Under the pieces are notes generated by a model. That model was given only the letters and a program-made list of their open reading frames with translations. It did no database searches and was not told the DNA's origin. Source: Brachyspira hampsonii 30446 (GTDB taxonomy: Bacteria > Spirochaetota > Brachyspiria > Brachyspirales > Brachyspiraceae). Taken from it: DNA of 64,000 nucleotides. The position numbers and the translations under genes are program-made. How positions within the stretch are numbered: the stretch's first letter is position 1; the number at the start of each line of letters is the position of its first letter. This document shows positions 47,259-57,298 of this stretch, piece by piece. The DNA is taken from positions 1,024,299 to 1,088,298 of the forward strand of contig NZ_JH994111.1 of the NCBI RefSeq assembly GCF_000316195.1. Direction: 5' to 3'.

Positions 47259-47702
47259 TTAATTATTATTTCTTTTTTCCATTGATAATAAATGAGCTAG
47301 GGCTAATATATAACTATTATCACCAAACCCTGTAATTACACCCAATGCTATATCTGATAAATAGCTTTTACTTCTAAAATCTTCTCTTGCATAAACATTA
47401 CTCATACGAACTTCTATAAATGGTATATTGGTTGCCAAAAAAGCATCTCTTATAGCTATAGATGTATGGGCATAAGCACCTGCATTTATTATTATATATT
47501 CTATATTTTCATCATAGGCTCTATGTATTCTGTCTATAATAGCTCCTTCATGATTTGACTGAAAGAACGATACTTTTGCATTGCCTGATGCTGCTTCTTT
47601 AATCTTATTTTCAATATCTCCTAATGTAATATTTCCAAAAATTTTAGTCTGAGCTGCACCGAACATATTTGTATTAGGACCGTTTATAACTAAAATATTC
47701 AT
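47259..47702 (-). CDS. Type II 3-dehydroquinase-like protein with altered catalytic site
   Basis: The 147-residue protein clearly belongs to the AroQ (type II dehydroquinate dehydratase) family by fold: INGPNTNMFG at the start, IINAGAYAHTS near 70-81 and REDFRSKS near 106. But three catalytic positions are changed. The REP-loop arginine is Ala17, the catalytic tyrosine is Phe22, and the acid histidine of the EVH motif is Arg99 (EVRMSN). Asn73 and His79 remain. Automated annotation would call it aroQ, but normal shikimate-pathway activity is doubtful. It may bind a related ligand or have a non-catalytic job. It lies upstream of the M24 peptidase; ribosome binding site weak. Confidence 0.85.
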   Translation of the reverse strand: MNILVINGPNTNMFGAAQTKIFGNITLGDIENKIKEAASGNAKVSFFQSNHEGAIIDRIHRAYDENIEYIIINAGAYAHTSIAIRDAFLATNIPFIEVRMSNVYAREDFRSKSYLSDIALGVITGFGDNSYILALAHLLSMEKRNNN

Positions 47703-47825
47703 AGTATATGATAGAAACCTTTATTATAGAATTTTATTAAATAATATAATATACCTATTACAAAAAAAATCAAATATTGATTTTATATTATGTTAATTTG
47801 TTTTAAATTATTGGAATATGTAAAT

Positions 47826-48713
47826 TTATTCAATATCTATAAAAGCATATTTATTATTTTTATCAGTGTTGTTTTTTTCAATTATTGCAAGAAGATTATT
47901 TTTATTATCTGTTAATGCCATATATTTATTGTTTATTTTTATATTTTCTATTGTTTTAGTATTGCCGCATAATATCTGTTTTATATCTGATGTATTTTCT
48001 ATTATTGTTTTATCAAAATTTTTAAACATATCAAAGAATGACAATATTTTATTTTTACTTATATCTTCAATATTACAAGACATATCAATATTATAATTTC
48101 CTATTGAAACTCTTTTTAATTCTTTTGTATAGGCAAAGTTTCCTGTTATTTCTCCTATATCTCTTATTATAGATCTTATATAAGTTCCTTTGCTTACTGA
48201 AGTTTTTATTTTGAAATATGGATAATCATATTCTAATAATTCTATTTTTTCTATAAAAACATTTATATCTTTTAATTCAAAACTTTTATTATCCCTAGCT
48301 AAATCATAAGCTCTTTTGCCATTTATTTTTTTGGCACTATATATAGGAGGTTTTTGTATTATATTTCCTTTGAAATTTGTTTTTATAATATTTTCTAATT
48401 CTTCAAAACTCAATTTATTAATGTTATTTGATACTTTAATTGTATTTCCTTCTATATCATCAGTATCCCTGCTTTCTCCGAATACTCCTGATGCTATATA
48501 TTCTTTATTTAAATCATCAAATAAGAAAAATAATTTGGTATATCTGCCGAATGCTAGTATTAATACTCCGTCAGCAAAAGGATCCAATGTACCTGCATGT
48601 CCTACTCTTTTTTCTAATATATTTTCTTTTTGCTTTAATATTATTTTTGTTTTTTTTATGGCATCAAAAGAGGTTATGCCTTTTGGTTTATTTAAAATGC
48701 AAAATCCTTTCAC
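47826..48713 (-). CDS. truB: tRNA pseudouridine-55 synthase
   Basis: TruB makes pseudouridine 55 in the T-loop of tRNAs. The catalytic aspartate is in HAGTLDPFADGVL near residue 42, and later signatures GTYIRSIIRDIG (near 160) are also present. Length is 295. The start codon is GTG at 48713, with an agga site about 12 bases upstream. The C-terminal portion is Asn- and Lys-rich and poorly conserved. It starts ten bases after the lipoprotein gene on the same strand. Confidence 0.93.
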   Translation of the reverse strand: MKGFCILNKPKGITSFDAIKKTKIILKQKENILEKRVGHAGTLDPFADGVLILAFGRYTKLFFLFDDLNKEYIASGVFGESRDTDDIEGNTIKVSNNINKLSFEELENIIKTNFKGNIIQKPPIYSAKKINGKRAYDLARDNKSFELKDINVFIEKIELLEYDYPYFKIKTSVSKGTYIRSIIRDIGEITGNFAYTKELKRVSIGNYNIDMSCNIEDISKNKILSFFDMFKNFDKTIIENTSDIKQILCGNTKTIENIKINNKYMALTDNKNNLLAIIEKNNTDKNNKYAFIDIE

Positions 48714-48722
48714 TATACTTAA

Positions 48723-49466
48723 TTATCCTCTTATTATTTGAAGTGAGTTAAAATATATATTTAAAATATTTTCTGATATATTAGAAAGATTACTGTATTT
48801 TTTTGAGAATAAATCATTTCCTATAGATTTAACTAAATCATCTATAGTTTCTATATTATGCTTTAAAGTGCCAAGCTGCTGCTGAGATAGATGGAGAAGG
48901 TGAATATTACTTCTATCAAATTCTGATATAGTAGTTTTTACAGCAGCATCAAGAAGATAATATACCACTATCAATTTTTCTTCCTCTTCTGGTGTAAGCG
49001 TAGTATTAGAACCTGCATATATTTTTGAAAGTTCTCCTACTCTGTATGCTATTTTATATATAGAGTTCAAATTATCAAAAAACCAATTAACATTATTTCT
49101 TTTTCTTAAATCTGAAAGTACATATTTAATATCATGCAGTATAGAATATCCTGCACTTTCATCTTCTCCGCTTGATATATAATAATGAGATCTTATAAGT
49201 ATATCCTGCAAAGAATCAAAATCAGCCTTCCATTGCGGATCCTCTGTATTTGAATTATAATACTTTTTTTTAAACTCATTCCATATAATTATAAATTTTT
49301 CTATTGCTTCTTTTCTATTTGGATTATTAACATCTCTGATTATTAATAATGTATCCATATATGATTTATCCAAAGAAGCCATATCTTCTAAAAAATTATC
49401 CTCTTTTTTCTGACATGATGAAAGTATAATAACACTTAATAACAATATAAATATCTTTATATTCAA
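48723..49466 (-). CDS. Hypothetical lipoprotein
   Basis: The 247-residue product has a lipoprotein signal ending in ILSSC, followed by a charged, largely alpha-helical region with no family I recognise. The start codon is TTG, supported by ggag eight bases upstream; no nearby ATG would keep the signal peptide. It precedes truB by ten bases on the same strand and may be co-transcribed. Diverges from the lipoprotein gene at 49555. Confidence 0.65.
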   Translation of the reverse strand: MNIKIFILLLSVIILSSCQKKEDNFLEDMASLDKSYMDTLLIIRDVNNPNRKEAIEKFIIIWNEFKKKYYNSNTEDPQWKADFDSLQDILIRSHYYISSGEDESAGYSILHDIKYVLSDLRKRNNVNWFFDNLNSIYKIAYRVGELSKIYAGSNTTLTPEEEEKLIVVYYLLDAAVKTTISEFDRSNIHLLHLSQQQLGTLKHNIETIDDLVKSIGNDLFSKKYSNLSNISENILNIYFNSLQIIRG

Positions 49467-49554
49467 TATGAAATCTCCATATACTTATTTTACAATTACT
49501 AATATAATAAAGTTAAAATAATTAATATTACAAAAGGATAATTTATTATAAATT

Positions 49555-50184
49555 ATGGAAAAAAACAAGCTGTATTTTATCATTATTTTATCATTATTTT
49601 ATTTAATGGCATGTTCAGGAAATAATATTAAAAAAGGTAATTTCTATTCAAAAGTTTACACAGATGTAAGTTTTGAAGCGAGCAAATCTAAAGCAATAGA
49701 TTCTATATACTATTATATAGCTAAGGAAACTTCATCAATAATAAATAGAACGGATTTTAATATAGTTGCTGTATCTTTAAAGGATAATAATTTAATAGAT
49801 TTTGATAATGAGGATATATCTGATATAAAAGAATATAAAAAAGATGATAATTTTTATGTAGAAATAAGTGTTAAAGACAGCAGCGTATATAATAAAACTT
49901 TGGAAATATTGAATAAATTAAAAAAAGAGGGTAGTGTGGAAGATAAATTTTTCAGAGCAAATGCTTCTATACAAATGCCTGAAACTGCAAATCTTAATGC
50001 TTATACAAGACAAATGCTCACCCAAAATGCTTTAAAAAGGGCTTATGAATCATTATTTAGAGTATTGAGAAGCAATGATATAGAGGTTAACAAAGCCGTA
50101 CAATTAACAAATGAGGCTTATATACTAGAAGAAAGCTATAGTTCTAATGAATATAATGTTGTTGTTGAAACTATTTTGGAGTGA
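49555..50184 (+). CDS. Hypothetical lipoprotein
   Basis: The 209-residue product has a lipoprotein signal ending in YLMAC, then a mixed alpha/beta region with a late helix (TRQMLTQNALKRAYESLF). It resembles general LPP20-like lipoproteins but I cannot assign a family. It is divergent from the lipoprotein at 48723-49466 and is followed 121 bases later by uppP. The aagga site is about 15 bases before the ATG, further than normal. Confidence 0.6.
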   Translation: MEKNKLYFIIILSLFYLMACSGNNIKKGNFYSKVYTDVSFEASKSKAIDSIYYYIAKETSSIINRTDFNIVAVSLKDNNLIDFDNEDISDIKEYKKDDNFYVEISVKDSSVYNKTLEILNKLKKEGSVEDKFFRANASIQMPETANLNAYTRQMLTQNALKRAYESLFRVLRSNDIEVNKAVQLTNEAYILEESYSSNEYNVVVETILE

Positions 50185-50305
50185 TGTTCTAATTATAAGC
50201 CATTATTCTAGATTATCATAACATAGTTGACATAATTTTTTACTATTGCTTTTTTTAAACTATCCGAAAATTATACAGATATTATGTAAACAATGGGGTA
50301 GTTTA

Positions 50306-51115
50306 ATGATTAAGGCTGTAATACTTGGTTTTGTTCAGGCTATAACAGAATTTCTGCCGGTTTCAAGTTCCGGTCATTTAAGAATGACAGAATACTTTTT
50401 AAATTTTCATGCAGAAAATATACTGTCATTTGAAGTTGCACTTCATTTCGGTACATTTTTAGCTACATGCTTAATATTTCGTAAAGATATAATAAATGCT
50501 ATCACAGGTTTTTTCTCAGGACTTAAAGATGTTAAAAATGCTAGTAAAAATAGCGAAGGCTTTAGAATATCTTTAATGGTGATAATAGCTTCTATACCTG
50601 TTGCTATAGTAGGCTTATTATTAGAAAAATATTTAAGCAATTTGGATTTACAAAGAATAGGACTTAACCTTATTATAACAGGGTCTATACTTCTTCTTAC
50701 TAGAAAATTAGATAAAAACACTTACAGCGATGATTTAAAAGATGTATTTACTATGACCTATAGGAATGCATTTATAATAGGATTAGCTCAGTCAATTGCA
50801 ATATTTCCTGGTATATCAAGATCCGGCATGACTATAAGTGCCGCTTTGTTTTTAGGATTAAATAGAGATTTAGCAGGAAGATTTTCTTTTTTAATATCAT
50901 TACCTGCCATATTCGGAGCTTCATTATTATCAATAAAAGATATTGCTGATTTTAATATTACTTATGCTTTGGTAGGATTTTTTACGGCATTTGTATTTGG
51001 TATTATAGCTTTAAAATTTCTTCTTTCTTTTTTGAAGAAGGGTAAACTTTTCTATTTCGGATTCTATTGTCTTATAGCCGGAATGGCAGTTTTTTTCTAT
51101 TTTTTGCAGGTATGA
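50306..51115 (+). CDS. uppP: Undecaprenyl-diphosphatase UppP/BacA
   Basis: UppP recycles the lipid carrier undecaprenyl diphosphate at the inner membrane, needed for peptidoglycan synthesis. The two catalytic motifs are intact: EFLPVSSSGHL near residue 16 and FPGISRSGMT near 170. About 269 residues with seven or eight hydrophobic segments match the family. I chose the ATG at 50306 with a ggggta site; the frame opens at a TTG 20 codons earlier, but that extra part does not fit the family. It is 24 bases before ftsK. Confidence 0.93.
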   Translation: MIKAVILGFVQAITEFLPVSSSGHLRMTEYFLNFHAENILSFEVALHFGTFLATCLIFRKDIINAITGFFSGLKDVKNASKNSEGFRISLMVIIASIPVAIVGLLLEKYLSNLDLQRIGLNLIITGSILLLTRKLDKNTYSDDLKDVFTMTYRNAFIIGLAQSIAIFPGISRSGMTISAALFLGLNRDLAGRFSFLISLPAIFGASLLSIKDIADFNITYALVGFFTAFVFGIIALKFLLSFLKKGKLFYFGFYCLIAGMAVFFYFLQV

Positions 51116-51139
51116 TTTTTTAAGTATTGGAGTTTTATT

Positions 51140-54100
51140 ATGATGGAATTATTTAAAAGAAAATTAACAATACAAAAAAGAGCAGAACAAAAAAAGTTTG
51201 AACATAAATCAGAGAATGAAAAATTTGATGATTATATTCAGGAAGAATATGAAAATAGAAATCCTTTTTTTGATATAGTGGGTTTCTTATGTCTTTTATT
51301 TGCTGGTATACTTCTTCTTTCCTATTTTAGTATGAATATGGAAGATTTAAATTCAAATAATGAAATTAAAAATTTATTAGGTATATTCGGAGCTTATATA
51401 TCAAGCTATTCATTTCTAGCATTTGGTTTTGCTTCTTATATAATACCTGCATTTTTTATATATGCAGGAGTAAATATTATATTAAGAAATTCTACTGATA
51501 GAATATTAATATCTGCATTATCCTCTTCCATATTGATGATACTTCTTAGTATATTATTAAATATATTTTTAGGAAGTTTAGATTTTTATAATAAAGGCGG
51601 AATGCTAGGTGAGTTTATAGGAGGTTCTTTAGTATCAATATTTGGAAATACCGGTGCTATTATGATAGTAATTTCCGGACTTGTAATAACTGCTATTGTA
51701 TTTGCTAAAGTTTCTATAATGGATTTAGTTAATTATTTCAGAAATATGGTTAGAAATGTTGATTTTGAAAAAATCAAAGATATAGAGCAGAAAGTTGTTA
51801 ATGGGATAAAAGATTTAGAAATAAAATCAATGAAAAATACTGAAACCACTCATCAGACTGATAATAAAGAAAAAATATATTCCAGAGATTATGTTCCTTT
51901 ATTCTATACTAAAGAAATTTCAGAGTTAGAGTTTAAAACTGTACCATTTATAGAGAAAGTAGAAAATAACAATTATAATTTTGATGAAAAAAAATACAGA
52001 GAAACATTATTGAGAAGAAATAAATCTGAGGATAGTTTTTTCAGTTCATCTAATCCATTTAGTAAAGAAGCTGAGAATCTTACAAATGAATTAAAAAACA
52101 TGCATTTTAATGGCGGAATAAATGTAAATGCATTAGAAAATAGAGAAGAAGATTTAGGACTTACTTTGGCAGAAGTTGTTTTTGGAAAAGAAAAAGCTAA
52201 TAGAAATAATCCTATCCATAACAGCAGTATGGAAATGGAAGATGAGTTTTATAGAAGTTATTACAATGACTTCATAAATAAAAAAAAAAATGAGGAATTA
52301 AAAGAAACAGAAAATAATGATTATAAGGAATTTGAAGGGCTTGATTATAATATTAATTATTTAAAAAAATCGGATTTTAAGAGAGCTGCTTATGATGATT
52401 CTATTAATAATTATTCAAAATATAATGTTGAAGATCAATATATAAGAGCTAATAGTAATGCAGAAAGTTATGAAAATTATGTATATGATTATTCTGATAC
52501 AAATGAAAAAGCAAATATTAATGAAAATATAGAGGCAGAGGATAGTTTTGAAAAGCTGCAAAGATTAGTTGAAGAGAATAAAAAAAATAAAGAAAATGAA
52601 TTGAATGAAATATATGAAGTACATAATCATATTGATAATATTTCAGAAACTAAAAAAGAAGAATATGAAAAAGAATATGTTTTAACTTCAAATAATATTG
52701 GAAATAGTATAAACAGCAGCAGTAATAAAAAAGAAGCATTTGAATTTTCTATGGGATATGCATCAAAAAGAGTGTATAATAGAGAAGATCATATACCAAA
52801 TTATAATAATCATCATAATAATTATTCTGACAATAAAATAGATGAGTTTGATTTGGATGAAGAAGAGCTTTATAATGCAGATTCCAATATAGAAGATATA
52901 CGATTAAAAACTAGAACTGTAAATAGGGTGGATAATATAGATAACGATGAAAACTTATCAGAATCTAATAATAATTTAGATAATAGTATGTTAGATAATA
53001 GTATAAGTGAAACTACAGAGAATAATAATATAATTGATAGTACAATATTAAAAGAATCAGAAGAAATAAATGAAGCAGATAATAAAATAGATAATAATAC
53101 CGCTCATATAAATAATGCTCCTCAGGAAGAAGCAGGATTTATAAATATAGAATCTCAAAAAACAGTTGATACATTAAAGCCTATGAAATCTGTTATAGGT
53201 ACTAAATCAATTAAAAATTTTGACAGAGAGCGTATACAATCAAATTTTGATACTAAATATGTTGATAAGCATTATAAGCATCCGCCTTTTGATTTATTAA
53301 ATAGATCTATACCTGTAAATGATGGAGCTATGATGGAATCTATTAAACAGACTGCCATGCAGCTTGAACATACTTTACTAGATTTTAATATAGAAGCAAA
53401 GGTAACAGGAGTATCAAGAGGTCCTGTTATTACTAGATATGAATTAGAGATTGCATCCGGAATAAGAGTGTCAAAAATATCCAACCTTACAGACAATATA
53501 GCATTGGCATTAGCTTCTGAAAGTGTAAGGATAATAGCACCTATACCAGGACGATCTGTCATAGGAATAGAGATACCTAATAAAGTGAGAAATGCAGTTT
53601 TCTTAAGAGATGTACTTGAAAGCACTGATTTCAGACAATCAAAATTGGATATACCTTTTGTGCTTGGAAAGGGAATATATGGAAATAATGTTATATCCGA
53701 TATGTCAGAAGCTCCTCACTTATTAGTTGCAGGTACTACCGGTTCTGGTAAAAGTGTTTGTCTTTCTACTATAATACTTTCGCTTTTATATAAATTCAGA
53801 CCTGATGAACTTAAGTTTATATTTGTAGATAAAAAGAGAGTAGAGCTTTCCATATATAACGGCATACCGCATTTGATGTCTCCTGTAGTATCCGATGAAA
53901 AGAAAGCTACTATAGTATTAAGATATATTGTAGATATAATGGAAAAAAGATACGAGAGAATGGAAAGATTTTTCGTAAGAAATGTTAAGACATATAATGA
54001 AAAGGTTAGACAATTACTAAAAGAAGGAGAAACAGAATTTAACGGAGAGCCTTTAGAATTATTTCCATATATAGTTTTAGTTATAGATGAGCTTCATAAC

Positions 54101-54718
54101 TTGATGGTTGTGGCTTCAAAAGAAGTTGAGGACTTAATATCTCGCTTGGCTGGAATGAGTAGGGCAGTTGGAATACATTTGATAATAGCAACTCAAAGAC
54201 CTTCTGCTGATGTAGTTACGGGAGTTATTAAAGCGAATCTTCCAACAAGAATAGCATTCCAAGTACCTAATAAAACCAACTCAAGAATCATAATTGATAT
54301 GTCAGGTGCCGAACAGTTATTGGGTAAGGGTGATGCTTTATTTTGTGCTTCTGGAAGTCAAATGCCTGATAGGGTGCAGGGAGCCTTCGTATCTGATAAC
54401 GAGGTTAAAAAAGTTGTTGATTATTTATCTGGAGAAATGTCTCCTATGTTTGATGAGAGCTTGATTGCTGCCTTAGAGGGAAGCGATGCTGATGATAAAA
54501 ATACTGATGAAGAAGATATACTTGATGAAGAGCTTTGGGAGGATGCAGTTCAGCTGGTTGCTAGAACAGGTAAGGCTAGTGCTTCATTCTTACAAAGACG
54601 CTTAAAAATAGGATATAATAGAGCTGCAAGAATAGTAGAGATAATGGAGCGTCAGGGTATAGTAGGACCTGAAAACGGCAGTAAGCCTAGAGAGGTTTTA
54701 ATTACTTTAGATGAATAA
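51140..54718 (+). CDS. ftsK: DNA translocase FtsK/SpoIIIE with very long linker
   Basis: FtsK pumps chromosomal DNA through the division septum. The 1192-residue protein has four N-terminal membrane segments (about 45-200). A long linker, rich in Asn, Glu, Asp and Lys, runs from about 230 to 690. The motor domain has Walker A GTTGSGKS (865-872) and a LVIDELHNL Walker B region. A C-terminal winged-helix gamma domain (from about 1130) reads the DNA orientation sequences. Many FtsK proteins of this kind are 750-1300 residues, so the length itself is normal; the linker is unusually Asn-rich. It starts 24 bases after uppP with a ttggag site. Terminator at 54771. Confidence 0.94.
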   Translation: MMELFKRKLTIQKRAEQKKFEHKSENEKFDDYIQEEYENRNPFFDIVGFLCLLFAGILLLSYFSMNMEDLNSNNEIKNLLGIFGAYISSYSFLAFGFASYIIPAFFIYAGVNIILRNSTDRILISALSSSILMILLSILLNIFLGSLDFYNKGGMLGEFIGGSLVSIFGNTGAIMIVISGLVITAIVFAKVSIMDLVNYFRNMVRNVDFEKIKDIEQKVVNGIKDLEIKSMKNTETTHQTDNKEKIYSRDYVPLFYTKEISELEFKTVPFIEKVENNNYNFDEKKYRETLLRRNKSEDSFFSSSNPFSKEAENLTNELKNMHFNGGINVNALENREEDLGLTLAEVVFGKEKANRNNPIHNSSMEMEDEFYRSYYNDFINKKKNEELKETENNDYKEFEGLDYNINYLKKSDFKRAAYDDSINNYSKYNVEDQYIRANSNAESYENYVYDYSDTNEKANINENIEAEDSFEKLQRLVEENKKNKENELNEIYEVHNHIDNISETKKEEYEKEYVLTSNNIGNSINSSSNKKEAFEFSMGYASKRVYNREDHIPNYNNHHNNYSDNKIDEFDLDEEELYNADSNIEDIRLKTRTVNRVDNIDNDENLSESNNNLDNSMLDNSISETTENNNIIDSTILKESEEINEADNKIDNNTAHINNAPQEEAGFINIESQKTVDTLKPMKSVIGTKSIKNFDRERIQSNFDTKYVDKHYKHPPFDLLNRSIPVNDGAMMESIKQTAMQLEHTLLDFNIEAKVTGVSRGPVITRYELEIASGIRVSKISNLTDNIALALASESVRIIAPIPGRSVIGIEIPNKVRNAVFLRDVLESTDFRQSKLDIPFVLGKGIYGNNVISDMSEAPHLLVAGTTGSGKSVCLSTIILSLLYKFRPDELKFIFVDKKRVELSIYNGIPHLMSPVVSDEKKATIVLRYIVDIMEKRYERMERFFVRNVKTYNEKVRQLLKEGETEFNGEPLELFPYIVLVIDELHNLMVVASKEVEDLISRLAGMSRAVGIHLIIATQRPSADVVTGVIKANLPTRIAFQVPNKTNSRIIIDMSGAEQLLGKGDALFCASGSQMPDRVQGAFVSDNEVKKVVDYLSGEMSPMFDESLIAALEGSDADDKNTDEEDILDEELWEDAVQLVARTGKASASFLQRRLKIGYNRAARIVEIMERQGIVGPENGSKPREVLITLDE

Positions 54719-54770
54719 AATTATTAATTAGAAGCTATCAAATATTTATATACATGTTTATACCTATCTT

Positions 54771-54811
54771 AAAAACAGGAGAATTAAAAAATAATTAATT
54801 CTCTTGTTTTT
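54771..54811 (+). terminator. Terminator downstream of ftsK
   Basis: A long stem pairs 54771-54787 with 54795-54811, with one G-T pair, and ends in a T-run. It is a good intrinsic terminator for the uppP-ftsK transcript. Confidence 0.8.
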
Positions 54812-54922
54812 TATAAATTTATTATTATCTTAGTTAATAACTTGAAAAATTATTATTTATATTATATGCTTATTAAATACTATCGAGTGTAATTTTTAAT
54901 TAAATCAAAAAAGGATAAAATT

Positions 54923-55978
54923 ATGAAATCATGGAAAGGACTTTTAAGAGAGTACAGAAAATATTTACCTATAACAAATAAAACCCCATTAATAACCTTG
55001 CATGAAGGAAATACCCCTTTAATAAAAGCAGAGAGGATAGGAAGGGATTTAGATATAGAATTATATTTAAAATATGACGGACTTAATCCTACAGGTTCTT
55101 TTAAAGACAGAGGTATGGTAATGGCTGTTGCTAAAGCACTTGAGGGCAGAGATACTAAAGCTATAATGTGTGCTTCTACAGGAAATACTTCTGCATCTGC
55201 TGCTGCCTATGCTGCTAGAAGCGGTATAGATTGTATAGTTGTTATACCTGATGGAAATATTGCCTTGGGTAAATTAGCTCAGGCTTTGATGTATGGTGCT
55301 AAAGTTATAGCTATTAAAGGAAATTTTGATGAGGCTTTAAAGGCTGTTGTTGATATTACAAATAAATATCCTATCACATTAGTAAACTCTATTAATCCTT
55401 TCAGACTTCAGGGACAAAAGACTTCAGCATTTGAAATTTGTGATGTTTTAGGAAAAGCTCCTGATTATGTATCAGTGCCTATTGGAAATGCTGGTAATAT
55501 AACTGCTTATTGGATGGGTTTTAAAGAATATAAAGAAAATGGAACAATATCTAATCTTCCAAAGATGATAGGTTTTGAGGCTGAAGGCTGTGCTGCTATA
55601 GTACAGAATAAAATAATAGAGAATCCTCAGACATTAGCTACTGCAATAAAAATAGGAAATCCTGCCAGCTGGAAACTCGCTGTTAATGCTGCTAATGAAT
55701 CAGAAGGTTTTATTGACTGTGTTACTGATGATGAGATATTAGAGGCTTATAAAATGCTTACAGTAGAAGAAGGTGTATTTGCTGAACCGGCTTCTGCGGC
55801 TTCTCTTGCTGGTATAATAAAAAGCCGTAAAGCTGGAAAAATAAATAAAGGTGATACTGTAGTTTCTGTATTAACAGGAAACGGACTTAAAGATCCTGAC
55901 AATGCAATTAAAATCTGTAATGAGCCTATAAAAGTTGATAACAATATAGAAGAAATAAGGAATGCTATAGGAATATGA
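54923..55978 (+). CDS. thrC: Threonine synthase
   Basis: ThrC is a PLP enzyme that makes threonine from phosphohomoserine. The PLP lysine is K61 in GSFKDRGM, preceded by NPT, and the PLP phosphate loop and [14 protein letters not shown] substrate loop follow. At 351 residues it is the short type found in many anaerobes. The start has aaagga upstream. Its stop overlaps the upstream ATG of thrB, forming a two-gene threonine operon. Confidence 0.94.
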   Translation: MKSWKGLLREYRKYLPITNKTPLITLHEGNTPLIKAERIGRDLDIELYLKYDGLNPTGSFKDRGMVMAVAKALEGRDTKAIMCASTGNTSASAAAYAARSGIDCIVVIPDGNIALGKLAQALMYGAKVIAIKGNFDEALKAVVDITNKYPITLVNSINPFRLQGQKTSAFEICDVLGKAPDYVSVPIGNAGNITAYWMGFKEYKENGTISNLPKMIGFEAEGCAAIVQNKIIENPQTLATAIKIGNPASWKLAVNAANESEGFIDCVTDDEILEAYKMLTVEEGVFAEPASAASLAGIIKSRKAGKINKGDTVVSVLTGNGLKDPDNAIKICNEPIKVDNNIEEIRNAIGI

Positions 55979-55980
55979 TA

Positions 55981-56919
55981 ATGAATAAATCTGAAAATAA
56001 AAAACTTGTAACTTTTAAAATACCTGCTACATCTGCAAATATTGGTTCTGGATTCGATAGTGTAGGGCTTGCTTTAGATTTATATAATGAAGTACATATA
56101 TACTCAAATGATAATTCCAAAAAAATAGAATTTGAAATAATAGGAGAGGGTCAAAACGAGATATCAAAAGATAATAATATGATACTTGATGCTATGAAAT
56201 TGGTATATAAAAGGTTAAAGTTAAAGCCGGATAGAGGATATATAATAAAGTGTATAAATAGAATACCGCTTTCAAGAGGACTTGGAAGCAGTTCGGCGGC
56301 TATCATAGGAGGACTTCTTTCTGCTAATTATATACTTGGAAATAAACTTTCTATTGAAAATGATATATTAAATATGTCAGTTCAGCTTGAAGGACACCCT
56401 GATAATGTATCGCCTGCTATATTAGGAGGTATTGTATCTGGTGTAGTTCGTAAAGATGAGGATTTTAAATATGTAAAAATAAAACCTCCTAAAAATTTAA
56501 AAGCGGTAGTTGCTATTCCTGATTTTTATTTGAGTACAGAAACTGCTAGAAATGCACTTCCTAAAGAAATAACTTTTAAAGATGCTGTATTTAATATTTC
56601 AAGGGCGGCACTTCTTACTTCAGCATTATTTACAAGCAGATTTGATTTACTTGAAGTTGCTACAGATGATAAACTGCATCAGGATTACAGAGCTAAATTT
56701 ATACCGGGGTTAAAAGATTTATTTAAGAATACAAAACTAGCAGGAGCGTATTCGGTTACAATAAGCGGAGCTGGTTCTTCTGTACTTTCACTTGTAAAAA
56801 ATGATGAAAAGATAATTAAAAAAGTTTCTGAAGCGATGAAAAGCAGTTTCAATAAAAAGAAAATAAACTGTGAAATAAAACTTTTAAATATACCTCAAAA
56901 AGGTGTGATAATAAAATAG
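55981..56919 (+). CDS. thrB: Homoserine kinase
   Basis: ThrB is a GHMP-family kinase that phosphorylates homoserine, the step before ThrC. The ATP-binding motif PLSRGLGSSSAAI is clear near residue 95, and the substrate-binding ATSANIGSGFDSVG is at the start, as is the late SGAGSSVL segment. The frame opens at an ATG at 55975 overlapping the thrC stop; the ATG at 55981 has better spacing (eight bases) from the agga site. A shared terminator follows at 56937. Confidence 0.94.
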   Translation: MNKSENKKLVTFKIPATSANIGSGFDSVGLALDLYNEVHIYSNDNSKKIEFEIIGEGQNEISKDNNMILDAMKLVYKRLKLKPDRGYIIKCINRIPLSRGLGSSSAAIIGGLLSANYILGNKLSIENDILNMSVQLEGHPDNVSPAILGGIVSGVVRKDEDFKYVKIKPPKNLKAVVAIPDFYLSTETARNALPKEITFKDAVFNISRAALLTSALFTSRFDLLEVATDDKLHQDYRAKFIPGLKDLFKNTKLAGAYSVTISGAGSSVLSLVKNDEKIIKKVSEAMKSSFNKKKINCEIKLLNIPQKGVIIK

Positions 56920-56936
56920 ATTTTTAATTATTTAAT

Positions 56937-56967
56937 AAAAGGTTAGTATACTAAAATACTAACCTTT
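56937..56967. terminator. Bidirectional terminator between thrB and TM2 gene
   Basis: aaaggttagtat pairs with atactaaccttt (up to 56967) across a six-base loop, with A and T runs at either end. It serves the two converging genes. Confidence 0.85.
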
Positions 56968-56972
56968 ATTTA

Positions 56973-57176
56973 TTATTTTCTTAATTTTCTTCCTTCTTTA
57001 TCAGTAAACTTGTCTAGTAATATCATCACAATATCTATAATATACCATATACCAAAACCTCCAGCAGTAATCCAATATAATATACCTGTCCATATTTTTC
57101 CAACATAGAATCTATGAAAAGGAAGAAATATTGCCAAAAGCAATGTAACAACCCAACTTCTATCTGAAACTTCCAT
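56973..57176 (-). CDS. TM2-domain membrane protein
   Basis: This 67-residue protein has the TM2 domain pattern. The first membrane segment WVVTLLLAIFLPFHRFYVGK contains the characteristic GxHRFYxG-type turn (here PFHRFYVG). The second is GILYWITAGGFGIWYIIDIV, ending in Asp. A short basic tail follows. The biological role of TM2 proteins in bacteria is not known. Good ribosome binding site (aaggag). Monocistronic, ending at the shared terminator. Confidence 0.85.
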   Translation of the reverse strand: MEVSDRSWVVTLLLAIFLPFHRFYVGKIWTGILYWITAGGFGIWYIIDIVMILLDKFTDKEGRKLRK

Positions 57177-57298
57177 AATGTCTCCTTAATATTTATTTAC
57201 ATTATTAATTATACATTAAATAAAAAAAAATAGAAGTATTATACTTTATAATAAAAAATACTGATATATAAGAGAATACTAGTATTAAGAATGATTAA

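Noticed and set aside
47259-47702. Functional aroQ annotation
   Set aside because: The fold is right but three key catalytic residues are missing, so I kept it as AroQ-like only.
50246-50305. N-terminal extension of UppP from a TTG codon
   Set aside because: The extension has no membrane or family match, and a ribosome binding site precedes the internal ATG at 50306.
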